Origin: Lysinibacillus sp. JNUCC-52
GTDB lineage: Bacteria > Bacillota > Bacilli > Bacillales_A > Planococcaceae
DNA: 64,000 bases
Direction: 5' to 3'
NCBI RefSeq assembly: GCF_015999545.1
Contig: NZ_CP065546.1
Coordinates: 3,876,001 to 3,940,000 of the forward strand
Under the pieces are notes generated by a model. The model was not told the DNA's origin and made no database searches. It saw nothing but the letters and a program-made list of their open reading frames with translations. Each line of letters starts with the position of its first letter. Position 1 is the stretch's first letter. Shown piece after piece: positions 44,601-53,807 of this stretch. The translations under genes and the position numbers were made by a program.

Positions 44601-44745
44601 CAAATACTGTGCCTACCAATGCAAAGACTAAAAATAGTAAAAATAAGTTCCAGACTACACTGCCTGAAATACGTAATGTCTTCATCCATTTTTGTTCGAG
44701 TAATTCATCGATCTTTGCATTGATTTTCTCAATCCAATCTTTCAA
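41674..44745 (-). CDS. class A penicillin-binding protein (PBP1A-like) with FN3 domain and Asn/Gly-rich tail
   Basis: The 1023-residue bifunctional peptidoglycan synthase has a membrane anchor at about 30-60, a GT51 glycosyltransferase (catalytic Glu122 in TEDEYFREHNG, then GGSTLTQQLIKN), and a transpeptidase with STMKP as SxxK, SLN as SxN and KTGTS as KTG. It ends with a fibronectin-III-like module (about 830-915) and roughly 80 residues of Asn/Gly/Ser repeats before TTPPTDPPTE. It polymerises glycan chains and cross-links stem peptides outside the membrane. Start is TTG with AGGAGGT 7 bases upstream. It is divergent from tyrS, an arrangement I recall from other Bacillaceae. Confidence 0.94.
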   Translation of the reverse strand: MKDWIEKINAKIDELLEQKWMKTLRISGSVVWNLFLLFLVFALVGTVFVGSVGAGYFASLVKEEPLRSKDELRDLIFNYEETSEIYFANNIYIGKLRTDLERRETSLSAVAPDLINAVLATEDEYFREHNGIVPKAVIRGLLQDVTNSATQTGGSTLTQQLIKNQVLTNEVSYERKAKELLLAMRLEHFMTKEEILEAYLNIIPYGRNATGRNIAGIETAAEGIFNVKAKDLTLPQAAYIAGIPQAPYTYTPFTNTGVLKSEEALKLGIDRMKTVLYRMREAGYINEKQYKEALAYDITKDFRSPEARPEDRYPWLTFELEDRAKQIIAEKLAQEDGIDPERLKTESKLEEKYSILADRDVRSKGYRIYSTINKDMYDAMQKAADNFKYYGQTYTGKGKDPVTGEEIDVQMPVQVGSILIENSTGRILSFLGGRDFKTSQVNHATRSTRSNGSTMKPLLVYAPAIEYGVIGAGSPLVDVKFAIGDWSPKNFSANDERGLIPAREALADSLNISTLRLYYDILNRRPAEFLAKMGFSDLQPEDYTNLSTGIGALEIGTTVEENTNAYATFANGGQFVDAYMIEKIEDQDGNLIYQHEAEPVQVFSPETSYIVTDMLRDVLSKGTGTVAKNTLKFNSDFAAKTGTSQNTNDVWLVGYNPNISLGVWMGYDKQRSLDAFNNTYLQPSARINKLWGTLMNSVYDVDPQQIDASTNFKAPKNVVTASFCGISGLAPSAACASAGLVRSDLFNAKVFLPSQPDDSLASSSVVTIQGKTYNAHPNTPAEFVKASGAGINQAFIKRMLGRLGGNPASLLPKNSSLSNSAVSAVDFPADGSAPAAVNASINGNTLSWSGSSNDVVGYRIYNVTNGGNTLVSSVLEATQSMTVASGQAYVVVAVDITGLTSPQSNVVSTGGSETKPDEEDDEEKPTTPTVPIPPANGNNGNGSGNNGNGSNSGNGSGNGNGGNGSGNNGNGSNNGGGSGNNGNGSNNNNGSGSENNGNGSNGGNGSSGGNNGGTTPPTDPPTE

Positions 44746-44854
44746 GGTATCGACCTCCTAAAATCTTGTTTATTATAGCATATAATGAATTGCCTCGAAC
44801 ATAGTTATTGACATTGAAAGAGAATCGTATAGAATAATGCTTATAGTTTTCTAG

Positions 44855-45080
44855 TGATGAAGAGTTTGCAGTAGTGTCTATATTCCCTGTTTAGAGAGCC
44901 AGCGGTTGGTGAAAGCTGGTCATAATGTAGAGACGAATTACGTACTTGGAGCTTAGACGTGCGCGCCTGCGATAAAGGCGGTTGAATGAGAGGAAGATGG
45001 ATGACATCTTCAAGCCGGGTGGTACCGCGTTAGTTATTAACGTCCCTGCATGCAAAATTTTTGCGTGTAGGGACTTTTTT
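44855..45080 (+). promoter_or_regulatory. tyrosyl T-box riboswitch leader of tyrS
   Basis: T-box landmarks in order: stem I with the AGAGAGCC...GGTTGGTGAAAGCTGG motif (44893-44920), a specifier loop with GAATTACG in which TAC (44939-44941) would be the Tyr codon, the T-box sequence GGGTGGTACCGCG (45017-45029) that binds the uncharged tRNA acceptor end, and a terminator. Uncharged tRNA-Tyr should favour the antiterminator and read-through. Confidence 0.93.
45042..45080 (+). terminator. regulated terminator of the tyrS T-box
   Basis: GTCCCTGCATGCAAAA pairs with TTTTGCGTGTAGGGAC, followed by TTTTTT; it is the termination half of the T-box switch. Confidence 0.92.
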
Positions 45081-45110
45081 GTGTCTACACGCTAAAGAAA
45101 AACAATTTAG

Positions 45111-46391
<1,281 letters not shown>

Positions 46392-46394
46392 ATT

Positions 46395-46417
46395 GGGTGC
46401 CTGACACTCACACAATT
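46395..46417. repeat. short dispersed element, copy after tyrS
   Basis: GGGTGCCTGACACTCACAC then AATT: the GTGCCTGACAC core recurs at 50537-50548 and, as GTGCCTGGCAC, at 31363-31373. Confidence 0.55.
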
Positions 46418-46429
46418 CTCACACAATTC

Positions 46430-46463
46430 AACATCCCCTCGTTACTTCGAGGGGATGTTTTTG
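46430..46463 (+). terminator. rho-independent terminator after tyrS
   Basis: Perfect 12-bp stem AACATCCCCTCG / CGAGGGGATGTT (46430-46441, 46448-46459) with TTTTT. Confidence 0.93.
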
Positions 46464-46466
46464 TTT

Positions 46467-47276
46467 TTAGCATTCTAAAAAGGATGGCAGTGCTATTTGC
46501 TGATAGCTTTGAGGGTGTAGAAGCTGCGCGAGTTTTAGGGCGCCCTCCACAAGTCGAGGGGAAGGGCGACAATACAACCATTCTTCCATTACATGAACAT
46601 GTTGTTTTTGAACAGCCTGAAGTTCGTTGGCCTGTGGACGTTTCAATAAATGAGCCGGTTTAATGCGCTCATAGGCAACACCAACCCATGCCATTAAAAT
46701 ATAATCTGGATTACGACTTATAATTTCTTCCCAGTCTGTTTGGACATTTGCTAACTCAATATCGTGGAAAAGATTTTGGCCACCTGCAAGAACGCTAATT
46801 TCAGTTAACCAATTGACCTTTCCAGGCGTAAAAATAGGATTTGGCCACCATTCCCAATAGAGTGTCGGTTTTTCTTGAATTGTTTGGGCAATCGTTTGAA
46901 GCTGTGCGATAAAGTGTAAATATTCCTCAGAAATCTTTTTGGCATGCTCCTCTACTCCACAAGCAATACCCAGTGTTATAAGGTCCTGCGCAATTTCATT
47001 TAACGAGTTGGCATTAAAGACGATGTGGGGAATGTTTCTCTCCTGTAATGCCTCTATGTTTTTTTCCATACCAGGTACACTTAACGATGCAAGGACTAAG
47101 TCTGGCTTTAATGTCTCTAATGCATCCATATCAATGGATAAGTCTGGTCCAAGCTTTGGCAATTCATGCACAGCCAATGGCCAATCTGAAAAATCATCAA
47201 CACCTACAAGTTGATCGGTTAACCCTAAATAGGCAACAAGCTCTGTATTGCTAGGGCAAATTGAAATTAAACGCAT
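46467..47276 (-). CDS. BtuF/TroA-like substrate-binding-fold protein without signal peptide
   Basis: The 269-residue protein has the helical-backbone binding-protein fold of cobalamin/iron-siderophore ABC transporters: MRLISICPSNTELVAYLGL, GVDDFSDWP, LVLASLSVPG and YWEWWPNPIFTPG. Unlike BtuF it starts directly at the mature domain, with no signal peptide and no lipobox, so it appears cytosolic. ATG 47276 with GGGGGACAC upstream is chosen; the longer in-frame reading from 47420 crosses the terminator at 47353. No permease or ATPase gene is adjacent. Ligand and role are unknown. Confidence 0.8.
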   Translation of the reverse strand: MRLISICPSNTELVAYLGLTDQLVGVDDFSDWPLAVHELPKLGPDLSIDMDALETLKPDLVLASLSVPGMEKNIEALQERNIPHIVFNANSLNEIAQDLITLGIACGVEEHAKKISEEYLHFIAQLQTIAQTIQEKPTLYWEWWPNPIFTPGKVNWLTEISVLAGGQNLFHDIELANVQTDWEEIISRNPDYILMAWVGVAYERIKPAHLLKRPQANELQAVQKQHVHVMEEWLYCRPSPRLVEGALKLAQLLHPQSYQQIALPSFLEC

Positions 47277-47352
47277 ATGTGTCCCCCATATCTTTTTAAG
47301 AAAAGTATAGCTTTCACTAGACGCACATACAATAAGCGATTGCTTTTTGCTC

Positions 47353-47382
47353 AAAAAAAGACGTGCCTCATTGAGACACGCC
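47353..47382 (-). terminator. terminator after the iron-type alcohol dehydrogenase gene
   Basis: CGTG and CTC pair with GAG and CACG with one mismatch; on the minus strand the stem runs into TTTTTTT. Confidence 0.7.
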
Positions 47383-47397
47383 ATTGTTAAGATAATT

Positions 47398-48600
47398 TTA
47401 AGAAAGTGCAACAGCTTCAAGAGATGCTGTTTTTACTACAGGTCCCATTGCTGCTGTAATGATTTGTTTAATGTCCTCTAATGTAGCTTTACGAGGATTT
47501 GTTGCAGCACAAACGTCTTGCATAGCATTTTTTGCTAAAATTTCGATATCCTCATCCTTCGCGCCTAATTCGCGGAAGCCACTAGGAATATTCAAGTCTT
47601 TAGACAGTTTTTCTATGGCAGTAATTGCTTTTTCTGCAGCGTCACGTTTACTGATGCCTTCAATATTTTCTCCTAACAATTCAGCGATACGAGCAAAACG
47701 CTCAGTGCGCGCAGTTAAGTTGAAGCGGCAAACGTGTGGCAGTAAAATCGCATTACATACACCATGTGGTAAGTTATAGAAGCCACCTAGTTGGTGAGCG
47801 ATAGCGTGTACATAACCAAGTGAAGCATTATTAAACGCCATACCAGCTAAAAATTGTGCATAGACCATTTGCTCACGTGCTTCTAAATCAGCACCGTTTG
47901 CGTATGCACGTGGTAAAAACTCAGGTACTAGCTGAAGTACTTTTTCTCCGCATGCATCAGTAATAGGAGTTGCGTCTGTTGATACAAATGATTCGATGGC
48001 ATGTGTTAATGCATCTAAACCAGTTGCAGCTGTTAGAGCTGGAGGTAAACCAATCATTAACTCTGGATCATTAATCGAAACTAGCGGTGTAACGTGCTTG
48101 TCAACGATTGCCATTTTAACTTTACGTTCAGTATCTGTGATGATTGTAAAACGTGTCATTTCACTCGCCGTACCCGCTGTTGTATTAATAGCGATTAATG
48201 GTACCAGTGGGTTTTCTGATTTGTCCACGCCTTCATAGTCATGAATGCGTCCACCATTCGAAGCAATAAGTCCGATACCTTTTGCTGCATCATGTGCACT
48301 ACCGCCTCCAAGAGATACGATTGAATCACAGTTTTCTGCATGATAGACAGCGATTCCATCTTCAACGTTTTGATCTGTTGGATTTGGTTCTGCTTTAGGG
48401 AAAATTGCAACATCAATTCCAGCTGCTGTTATGATGTTAGCAATTTGCTCTGAGAGACCTAGTTTGTGTAAGCCCTCATCTGTTACGATCAATGTCTTCT
48501 TCACTTCTAAATCATTTAAGCGTTTACCAACTTCTTGAATTGCTCCAGGCCCAAATAAGTTTGTTTTTGGCATTACAAATTGCTTTAGAACGTCTGACAT
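47398..48600 (-). CDS. iron-containing (group III) alcohol dehydrogenase
   Basis: The 400-residue oxidoreductase has the NAD-binding GGGSAHDAAKGIG and metal-binding HAIAHQLGGFYNLPHGVCNAILLPH signatures of the Fe-ADH family (1,3-propanediol, butanol, lactaldehyde or fucose-pathway reductases), with D, H, H and H as metal ligands. Substrate is not predictable from sequence. ATG 48600 (MSDVLKQFVMPKTNLFGPG) with AAAGGGG upstream is chosen over an in-frame start at 48651. It is monocistronic. Confidence 0.9.
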   Translation of the reverse strand: MSDVLKQFVMPKTNLFGPGAIQEVGKRLNDLEVKKTLIVTDEGLHKLGLSEQIANIITAAGIDVAIFPKAEPNPTDQNVEDGIAVYHAENCDSIVSLGGGSAHDAAKGIGLIASNGGRIHDYEGVDKSENPLVPLIAINTTAGTASEMTRFTIITDTERKVKMAIVDKHVTPLVSINDPELMIGLPPALTAATGLDALTHAIESFVSTDATPITDACGEKVLQLVPEFLPRAYANGADLEAREQMVYAQFLAGMAFNNASLGYVHAIAHQLGGFYNLPHGVCNAILLPHVCRFNLTARTERFARIAELLGENIEGISKRDAAEKAITAIEKLSKDLNIPSGFRELGAKDEDIEILAKNAMQDVCAATNPRKATLEDIKQIITAAMGPVVKTASLEAVALS

Positions 48601-49319
48601 ATTTCCAACCCCTTTAAAAAAATTATTATTGCTTGAATGATGGTGAACCACCTTTCGAAATCCATATTATTCTATTTTTTTTGAAAGTTCAAGACGAATT
48701 TTTATTAAAATTGTTAATTTTATTGCTGTTATTATTTCACAAAAAAGTAACTGATAACATGATATTGTGGAAGTTGATTAGGAGTAGGATGGTTGATTTG
48801 AATACGTTTTAATAAATATTATCGTATAAAAGTAAAATATATTTTTTGGAAATTAGTTCTATTTACGAGTAGGATTGAATAGTAAATAAATGATATACGG
48901 TTGTTAATATAATGATAGTGTTTATGTTGTTTGGAAAGTGAAAAATTGCTATTTTAATGTACAGAAAAATTTACAATTAATTAAACTATATTTTTTGTGA
49001 ATTTGTCTGACAATTTCCCCTAATAAATAGAAGAAGGGAAGTTGAAGGCTTTGAATGCAAAGTTCACTCCCAAGACTAATGTGCTTTATTTTTGATTGGA
49101 AGGCTATTGAGCATAAAAATGAAAAATTAGTCGGACGGATGTATGCAAAAAAAGGGTCATTACAAAATATATAAAAAGGGAATATAAAAACTGTTTATAG
49201 AACGTGATGCTCTATCGAAACATTACCTTTTTACATTTAAATACTTTTGAATTCGATAAAGAAAACTAGCAGCTATTTTTATAAGTTTAAAGAAAATAAT
49301 AGACTTTTTTAAAAATAAT
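48601..49319. other. AT-rich intergenic region between the alcohol dehydrogenase gene and gsiB
   Basis: About 720 very AT-rich bases with no convincing gene. Around 49050-49172 two short overlapping frames exist (one of 17 codons from TTG after AAGGGAAG, one of 31 codons from ATG 49079 reading MCFIFDWKAIEHKNEKL...), which could be the remains of a decayed gene. Nothing else is recognisable. Confidence 0.5.
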
Positions 49320-49344
49320 GTTTAGCCATGTAGAGACTGGGAAT
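49320..49344 (+). promoter_or_regulatory. sigma-B promoter of gsiB
   Basis: GTTTAG (49320-49325), 13-bp spacer, GGGAAT (49339-49344) fits GTTTAA-N12/15-GGGWAW very well and lies 52 bases before the gsiB ATG. gsiB is a classical sigma-B gene in B. subtilis. Confidence 0.75.
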
Positions 49345-49396
49345 ATAAATAGTGAGCTAGTCAATAGCTTAAAAAAATTATTTAGGAGGAATTATA

Positions 49397-49741
49397 ATGG
49401 CTAACAAGCAGAACAATCGCAACAGAAACAACAATGAAAACATGACTGTAGAAGAAGCGGGTCGTAAAGGCGGAGAAGCTACCTCCAAAAATCATGATCA
49501 TGATTTTTATGAAGAAATTGGACGTAAAGGTGGCGAAGCTACGTCTAAAAATCATGGCCAAGAATTTTATCAAGAAATTGGACGTAAGGGCGGAGAAGCT
49601 ACCGCTGAAAACCACGACGACGATTTTTATGAAGAAATAGGTCGTAAAGGTGGAGAAGCACGCAGCAACCAGCGTAGTAACAACTCCAATGGAAACCAAA
49701 ATCAACGTAACAAAAATAATAATAACAACAACAACAACTAA
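49397..49741 (+). CDS. gsiB: general stress protein GsiB (KGG repeats, LEA-like)
   Basis: The 114-residue, highly hydrophilic protein holds four copies of a 20-residue unit of the form GRKGGEATSKNHDxDFYEEI (from about residue 22), framed by Asn-rich tails (NNRNRNNNEN and a C-terminal run of Asn). B. subtilis GsiB (123 residues) has the same KGG repeat, fewer Asn. It is thought to protect cells against desiccation and heat like plant LEA proteins. AGGAGGA lies 7 bases before ATG. A strong terminator follows. Confidence 0.93.
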   Translation: MANKQNNRNRNNNENMTVEEAGRKGGEATSKNHDHDFYEEIGRKGGEATSKNHGQEFYQEIGRKGGEATAENHDDDFYEEIGRKGGEARSNQRSNNSNGNQNQRNKNNNNNNNN

Positions 49742-49772
49742 TTAAATAGTATGTAAAGCCTTAAACAAGCAA

Positions 49773-49810
49773 AGAGGCGTTTGTAGTTTTTAACTACAGA
49801 CGCCTTTTTT
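49773..49810 (+). terminator. rho-independent terminator after gsiB
   Basis: AGGCGTTTGTAGTT (49775-49788) pairs with AACTACAGACGCCT (49792-49805) with one mismatch, then TTTTT. Confidence 0.92.
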
Positions 49811-49942
49811 GATGGAAAAAATCTCATTTCCTCTAAATAAACAGGATAAATCTGTTGTATTTCTCCTAATTTTAGTATATATTTAATCCGCTTCTAATAA
49901 ATTTTCATTAGCTTGTTTTCAGAGGAAATGAGGAAAGAGATA

Positions 49943-50506
49943 ATGACAACGTTGAATAAAGAAAAAGAACTAAATAATGTAATTCATTCCGTTATGCAAA
50001 CTGTAGGGCTAACGGTAGCAATAAAACAAGATCATTCTGGTATTAATATGAGTTATAACTTTATTGGGGATTATATAGGATTTGATGCAAAAAGATTAGT
50101 AGAAGCAAAAAATGAGCTAATGTTACCACTTCCACTTGAGGTATATGTAAAAACAATTACTTTACATGAATTAGGCCATGCTGTAGACCGTGAGGCACTA
50201 CAAGCATCACTTCCTAGAACGATTGAAATTTTCAAAATGAAAAAACAGCATGCCAAAACGGAAATTTATCGTAATGAGCGCCTTTTATCTATGATAATTG
50301 AAGAGCACCAAATGAATATTCAATTCGAGGAAACTGCATGGGAAAATGCATGCAAACTTAATAATACACTTCATATAATAGATCAAAAGGACTTTGACTA
50401 TATAAAGCAACATAGCCTAGCGACATATCATAAATTATATGAGCAAGATTTACATGTATATCATAACCATAACCTTTTAAGTCAGCCTGTTTTACAGTTA
50501 GCATAG
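49943..50506 (+). CDS. putative HExxH zinc metallopeptidase-like protein
   Basis: The 187-residue soluble protein is not one I recognise. It contains TLHELGHAVDREAL near residues 73-86, an HExxH zinc-peptidase motif, and a later IIEEHQMNIQFEE whose Glu residues could supply the third ligand. The overall plan (helical, about 20 kDa, HELGHAxDxE) recalls ImmA/IrrE-type or SprT-like peptidases without clear membership. ATG 49943 has AGGAAAGAG shortly upstream; ATG 49928 is an alternative. It is monocistronic between gsiB and a hairpin at 50551. Function unknown. Confidence 0.68.
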   Translation: MTTLNKEKELNNVIHSVMQTVGLTVAIKQDHSGINMSYNFIGDYIGFDAKRLVEAKNELMLPLPLEVYVKTITLHELGHAVDREALQASLPRTIEIFKMKKQHAKTEIYRNERLLSMIIEEHQMNIQFEETAWENACKLNNTLHIIDQKDFDYIKQHSLATYHKLYEQDLHVYHNHNLLSQPVLQLA

Positions 50507-50527
50507 ATAAGCGTACAAGGCACTCAA

Positions 50528-50548
50528 AATTGTTTGAGTGCCTGACAC
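50528..50548. repeat. short dispersed element, copy near 50.5 kb
   Basis: AATTGTTTGAGTGCCTGACAC. It differs from the copy at 31353-31373 at only two positions. Confidence 0.65.
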
Positions 50549-50550
50549 TG

Positions 50551-50585
50551 AAAGTCACTCATTTGAAAATAATGAGTGACTTTCT
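50551..50585 (+). terminator. hairpin/terminator after the HELGH gene
   Basis: AAAGTCACTCATT (50551-50563) pairs with AATGAGTGACTTT (50571-50583); the T tail is interrupted (TTTCTTTC). Confidence 0.65.
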
Positions 50586-50696
50586 TTCATAAGGAGAGAT
50601 AATTAATATTCAAAATAGTCACTTGGCTAGGTTAATTTACCTAGGAGAAGTTGGTTTGAGAAGTAGGCGAATTAATGCGAAATTGTTGATTAACAC

Positions 50697-50738
50697 AAAA
50701 ACCCCGCAAACACTTGAATAAACAAGGTTGCGGGGTTT
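50697..50738 (-). terminator. terminator after rpsD
   Basis: AAACCCCGCAA pairs with TTGCGGGGT with inner CTTG/CAAG; on the minus strand it ends in TTTTTG. Confidence 0.9.
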
Positions 50739-50768
50739 AAGAAACGAAAACAATCTAACGTTAAAAAA

Positions 50769-51371
50769 TTAACGAGAGTAGTACTCTACGATGAATGCTT
50801 CGTTGATTTCAGCAGATAGTTCAGAACGTTCTGGAAGGCGAGTGAATGTACCTTCTTTTTTGTCTGCATCAAAAGTTAAGTAGTCAGGTACGAAGTTGTT
50901 TACTTCGATAGCTTCTGTTACTACAGCAAGGTTTTGAGATTTTTCACGAAGAGAAATCGTTTGACCTGGTTTAACGCTGAATGATGGAATATCAACGCGT
51001 TTGCCATCTACTAAGATATGACCGTGGTTTACTAATTGACGAGAACCACGACGAGTGCGAGCTAAACCTAAACGGTAAACTAAGTTGTCAAGGCGAGTTT
51101 CAAGAAGGATCATGAAGTTTTCACCGTGAACACCTTTCATTTTACCAGCGCGGTCAAATAGAGTACGGAATTGACGTTCAGTCATACCATACATATGACG
51201 AAGTTTTTGTTTTTCTTGAAGTTGTAAACCGTATTCTGATAATTTTTTACGTTGGTTCGGGCCGTGTTGACCTGGTGCGTAAGGGCGTTTTTCGATTTCT
51301 TTACCAGTACCGCTTAGTGAGATACCAAGACGACGTGATAATTTCCAAGATGGACCTGTATAACGAGACAT
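50769..51371 (-). CDS. rpsD: 30S ribosomal protein S4
   Basis: The 200-residue primary 16S rRNA-binding protein nucleates assembly of the 30S body. [25 protein letters not shown] is the classical Bacillus N-terminus, and the S4 domain ([38 protein letters not shown]) lies at about residues 90-150. ATG 51371 with AAAGGAGGA upstream is chosen over the in-frame reading from 51416. As in Bacillus it is a single gene outside the large ribosomal operons. In B. subtilis S4 represses its own mRNA. Confidence 0.98.
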   Translation of the reverse strand: MSRYTGPSWKLSRRLGISLSGTGKEIEKRPYAPGQHGPNQRKKLSEYGLQLQEKQKLRHMYGMTERQFRTLFDRAGKMKGVHGENFMILLETRLDNLVYRLGLARTRRGSRQLVNHGHILVDGKRVDIPSFSVKPGQTISLREKSQNLAVVTEAIEVNNFVPDYLTFDADKKEGTFTRLPERSELSAEINEAFIVEYYSR

Positions 51372-51756
51372 ATTGTTGTCTCCTCCTTTAAATTTGGTTT
51401 TTTTGTTGTAAAACAAAAACCAGTAGTACCCATTCTTATACGCATTTTATTTTCATGTATTTTCGCCTATGCAGCCATTAGGTTACATAATACACCATCT
51501 ATTTGTAGCTGAGACACTTTGAGAAGTAATACTCAGTAAAAGAGAGGAATAAAATACAGTAATAAGCTTATACCACTGCTGCGTTTATTTTACACAACCT
51601 TCATTGTAACTGCTTAAAGCGTAGACGTCAATTATTAGTATTGCTATTTTTAAAAAGGTCTATAGTAGGAATTTCCTTGAAAGACATTTTCCACTACTAC
51701 GAAATGGTTATTGATACGGTATTAAATGTAAAATGTAAAAGTAAGGCAGAATTAAA
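51372..51756. other. rpsD leader and intergenic region
   Basis: No gene is seen. On the minus strand the hairpin GGTTTTTGTT / AACAAAAAAACC (about 51395-51420) precedes the rpsD ribosome binding site and may be part of an S4 autoregulatory leader. A minus-strand -10 TATTAT lies near 51488-51493 with a poor -35. The rest is AT-rich without recognised elements. Confidence 0.4.
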
Positions 51757-51789
51757 TAGTCAAAATGACACAAATTATGTATAATACAT
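51757..51789 (+). promoter_or_regulatory. candidate promoter of dgcP with overlapping palindrome
   Basis: TAGTCA (51757-51762), 17-bp spacer, TATAAT (51780-51785). The palindrome ATGTAT-A-ATACAT (51777-51789) covers the -10, a possible repressor site. Confidence 0.45.
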
Positions 51790-51838
51790 TATAAGTTAAT
51801 AGTAATTGATTTGTACGTTATATAGAAAAGGTGATTTC

Positions 51839-53722
51839 ATGACAGACCATTTACAAACGCTGAAATATATAAAATCTGATGTTTTGAGCATTTGGGTGAG
51901 TTCGAATGGAGGACTAATTAGTTTTAATGAGTATTTTTATTCATTTAAACAGTGTCTAAAGAAGCACTTGAAAATTGAAAATGCGGCATTTCTTAGCTTT
52001 GAAGGTAATAGTTTAATACCTGTGGAAGAATTAGCTAATTTAACAATTGAAACAAAACTAAATGCTGTGTCATGGCTAATGATAGAAGCCAGCTTTTACC
52101 AACAAAAAGTGGTGAAGCTTCCTTATATATTAAAAGAAAAAACAGCCTATAATATGATGACAGATATGGTGCTTTTCCAGGCGGAGGGCAAAGATCCTAT
52201 TGGTGTGTTGCTTGTAGAAGCCACCGATACTTGGACGGACTTTATGACTTCGGATTATGGTGAAGAATGTGTAGAAATACTTACGAAAGTTTTACAAACT
52301 TTGATTGAAAACTTAGAAGTAAAATTGAATGAAGATCAATATAGAAAACTTTATAATATGACTGACTTATTTCATTCAACAATGGATATTGATTTAATTT
52401 TAGAGAATGTATTAAAAAATATTAGAGATAATTTCCCTGAATTTAATGTGGAGCTTATATTATCCAACGATCAAGATCGACATACAACAATTGATATCAA
52501 GCTTTTTGATTACTTATCAGAAAGACCTGCTACAATTGAAGCTTTTGTATCAGGTGAGTTAACAACCGAACTAGCTGGAGATTTGAATTGTCGATTATTA
52601 AACGCTCCTATAAAAGGGAGACAAGCCATTTATGGGATTTTACAAGTTAGTGCACCAACCACATACCTTTTCTCAGCAACTGAAAAAGATTTTGTGCGCA
52701 TGCTCGCACAAGCATCTGGCAATGCACTAGAAAATGCCAAGTTATATCATCAATCGCATCGCCTCGTAAGTGACTTACAACTTATCAATGAAACATCGCA
52801 TCGATTAAATATGCGAATTGATATTAATGAAATGTTACTTTTCCTACAAAAACAATTAATGAAGTCTTTCCAACCAATGGAAGTTTGTTTCGCTTTTAAA
52901 GATAATGCTACTTATGTAGTGAAAGATGCTAGTACATCCTTATTTAAATCAGACGAAGGCAAGACTTATATAAATCATGTTGAACAACATTTTGAGCATA
53001 CAAATGATCCACTTTTTATAGCCGATTTTAGCAGGTTAACCCCAAATCAAATAGAATATCGCTCAATAATGGCGATTCCTATATTAATGGAGGAAAAAAT
53101 AAATGGCTTTAGTATCGTCTTACACAAAGAGCCGTATTTCTTTTCATTTGATAGCTTTAAGCTAATGCAATCTTTAATCCATCATTCTTCATTAGCGATT
53201 GCAAACTCTATTTTACGAAATCAGCTACAAGAAATGGTTGATCGAGATCATTTAACTAAATTATATGCACGCAGTTATTTAGACCAATTTGTAGAAAAAT
53301 CATTAAAAACAGATCAATCAGGAATGTTTTTATTGATTGATATTGATAATTTTAAACGCATTAATGATACCTATGGTCATCAAATAGGGGATAAAATTCT
53401 TGTGCAAATTGCTGTGCAACTAGAGGAAACAATAGGTGCCAGTGGTATTTGTGCTCGTTGGGGTGGAGAGGAAATGTCGGTGTATGTACCAAATGTTGAT
53501 GAGCAAAAAGCAATCGAACTTGCTTCAACAATTGTAGAAGTAATACCGAATGCAACAGATCCTCAAGTAACCATTTCAGCAGGTCTTATTACATGGGATC
53601 AACTCTATAAACCAGCCTTTCAAGCTGTTTTCCTACATGCGGACACAGCTTTATACGAAGCGAAAAACAATGGGAAAAATAGATTTTGTATCCATGATCG
53701 AACTTTACAAACAAATGCATAA
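51839..53722 (+). CDS. dgcP: cytosolic diguanylate cyclase DgcP (GAF-GAF-GGDEF)
   Basis: The 627-residue soluble protein has two GAF-like regions (about 180-300 and 320-460, the second after SGNALENAKLYHQ) and a C-terminal GGDEF domain with DIDNFKRINDTYGH and the active-site variant WGGEEMSVYV near residue 541 (last residue Met in place of Phe). No RxxD inhibitory site precedes it. Domain plan, size and neighbours (rpsD, ytsP, hisJ, ezrA) match B. subtilis YtrP/DgcP. ATG 51839 with AAAGGTGA upstream is the start. The GAF ligands are unknown. Confidence 0.9.
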   Translation: MTDHLQTLKYIKSDVLSIWVSSNGGLISFNEYFYSFKQCLKKHLKIENAAFLSFEGNSLIPVEELANLTIETKLNAVSWLMIEASFYQQKVVKLPYILKEKTAYNMMTDMVLFQAEGKDPIGVLLVEATDTWTDFMTSDYGEECVEILTKVLQTLIENLEVKLNEDQYRKLYNMTDLFHSTMDIDLILENVLKNIRDNFPEFNVELILSNDQDRHTTIDIKLFDYLSERPATIEAFVSGELTTELAGDLNCRLLNAPIKGRQAIYGILQVSAPTTYLFSATEKDFVRMLAQASGNALENAKLYHQSHRLVSDLQLINETSHRLNMRIDINEMLLFLQKQLMKSFQPMEVCFAFKDNATYVVKDASTSLFKSDEGKTYINHVEQHFEHTNDPLFIADFSRLTPNQIEYRSIMAIPILMEEKINGFSIVLHKEPYFFSFDSFKLMQSLIHHSSLAIANSILRNQLQEMVDRDHLTKLYARSYLDQFVEKSLKTDQSGMFLLIDIDNFKRINDTYGHQIGDKILVQIAVQLEETIGASGICARWGGEEMSVYVPNVDEQKAIELASTIVEVIPNATDPQVTISAGLITWDQLYKPAFQAVFLHADTALYEAKNNGKNRFCIHDRTLQTNA

Positions 53723-53741
53723 ACTATGTTATACAATAAAT

Positions 53742-53785
53742 TGCCCCGAAATGATATATTTATAATCCATTTCAGGGCATTTTTT
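53742..53785 (+). terminator. terminator after dgcP
   Basis: TGCCCCGAAATG pairs with CATTTCAGGGCA (one mismatch), followed by TTTTTT. Confidence 0.87.
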
Positions 53786-53807
53786 AGTGGCAACTTGTAG
53801 CCGTTTT

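Noticed and set aside
47277..47420. In-frame extension of the BtuF-like protein that might supply a signal peptide
   Set aside because: It crosses the terminator of the upstream gene, its residues do not form a signal peptide, and the ribosome binding site is at ATG 47276.
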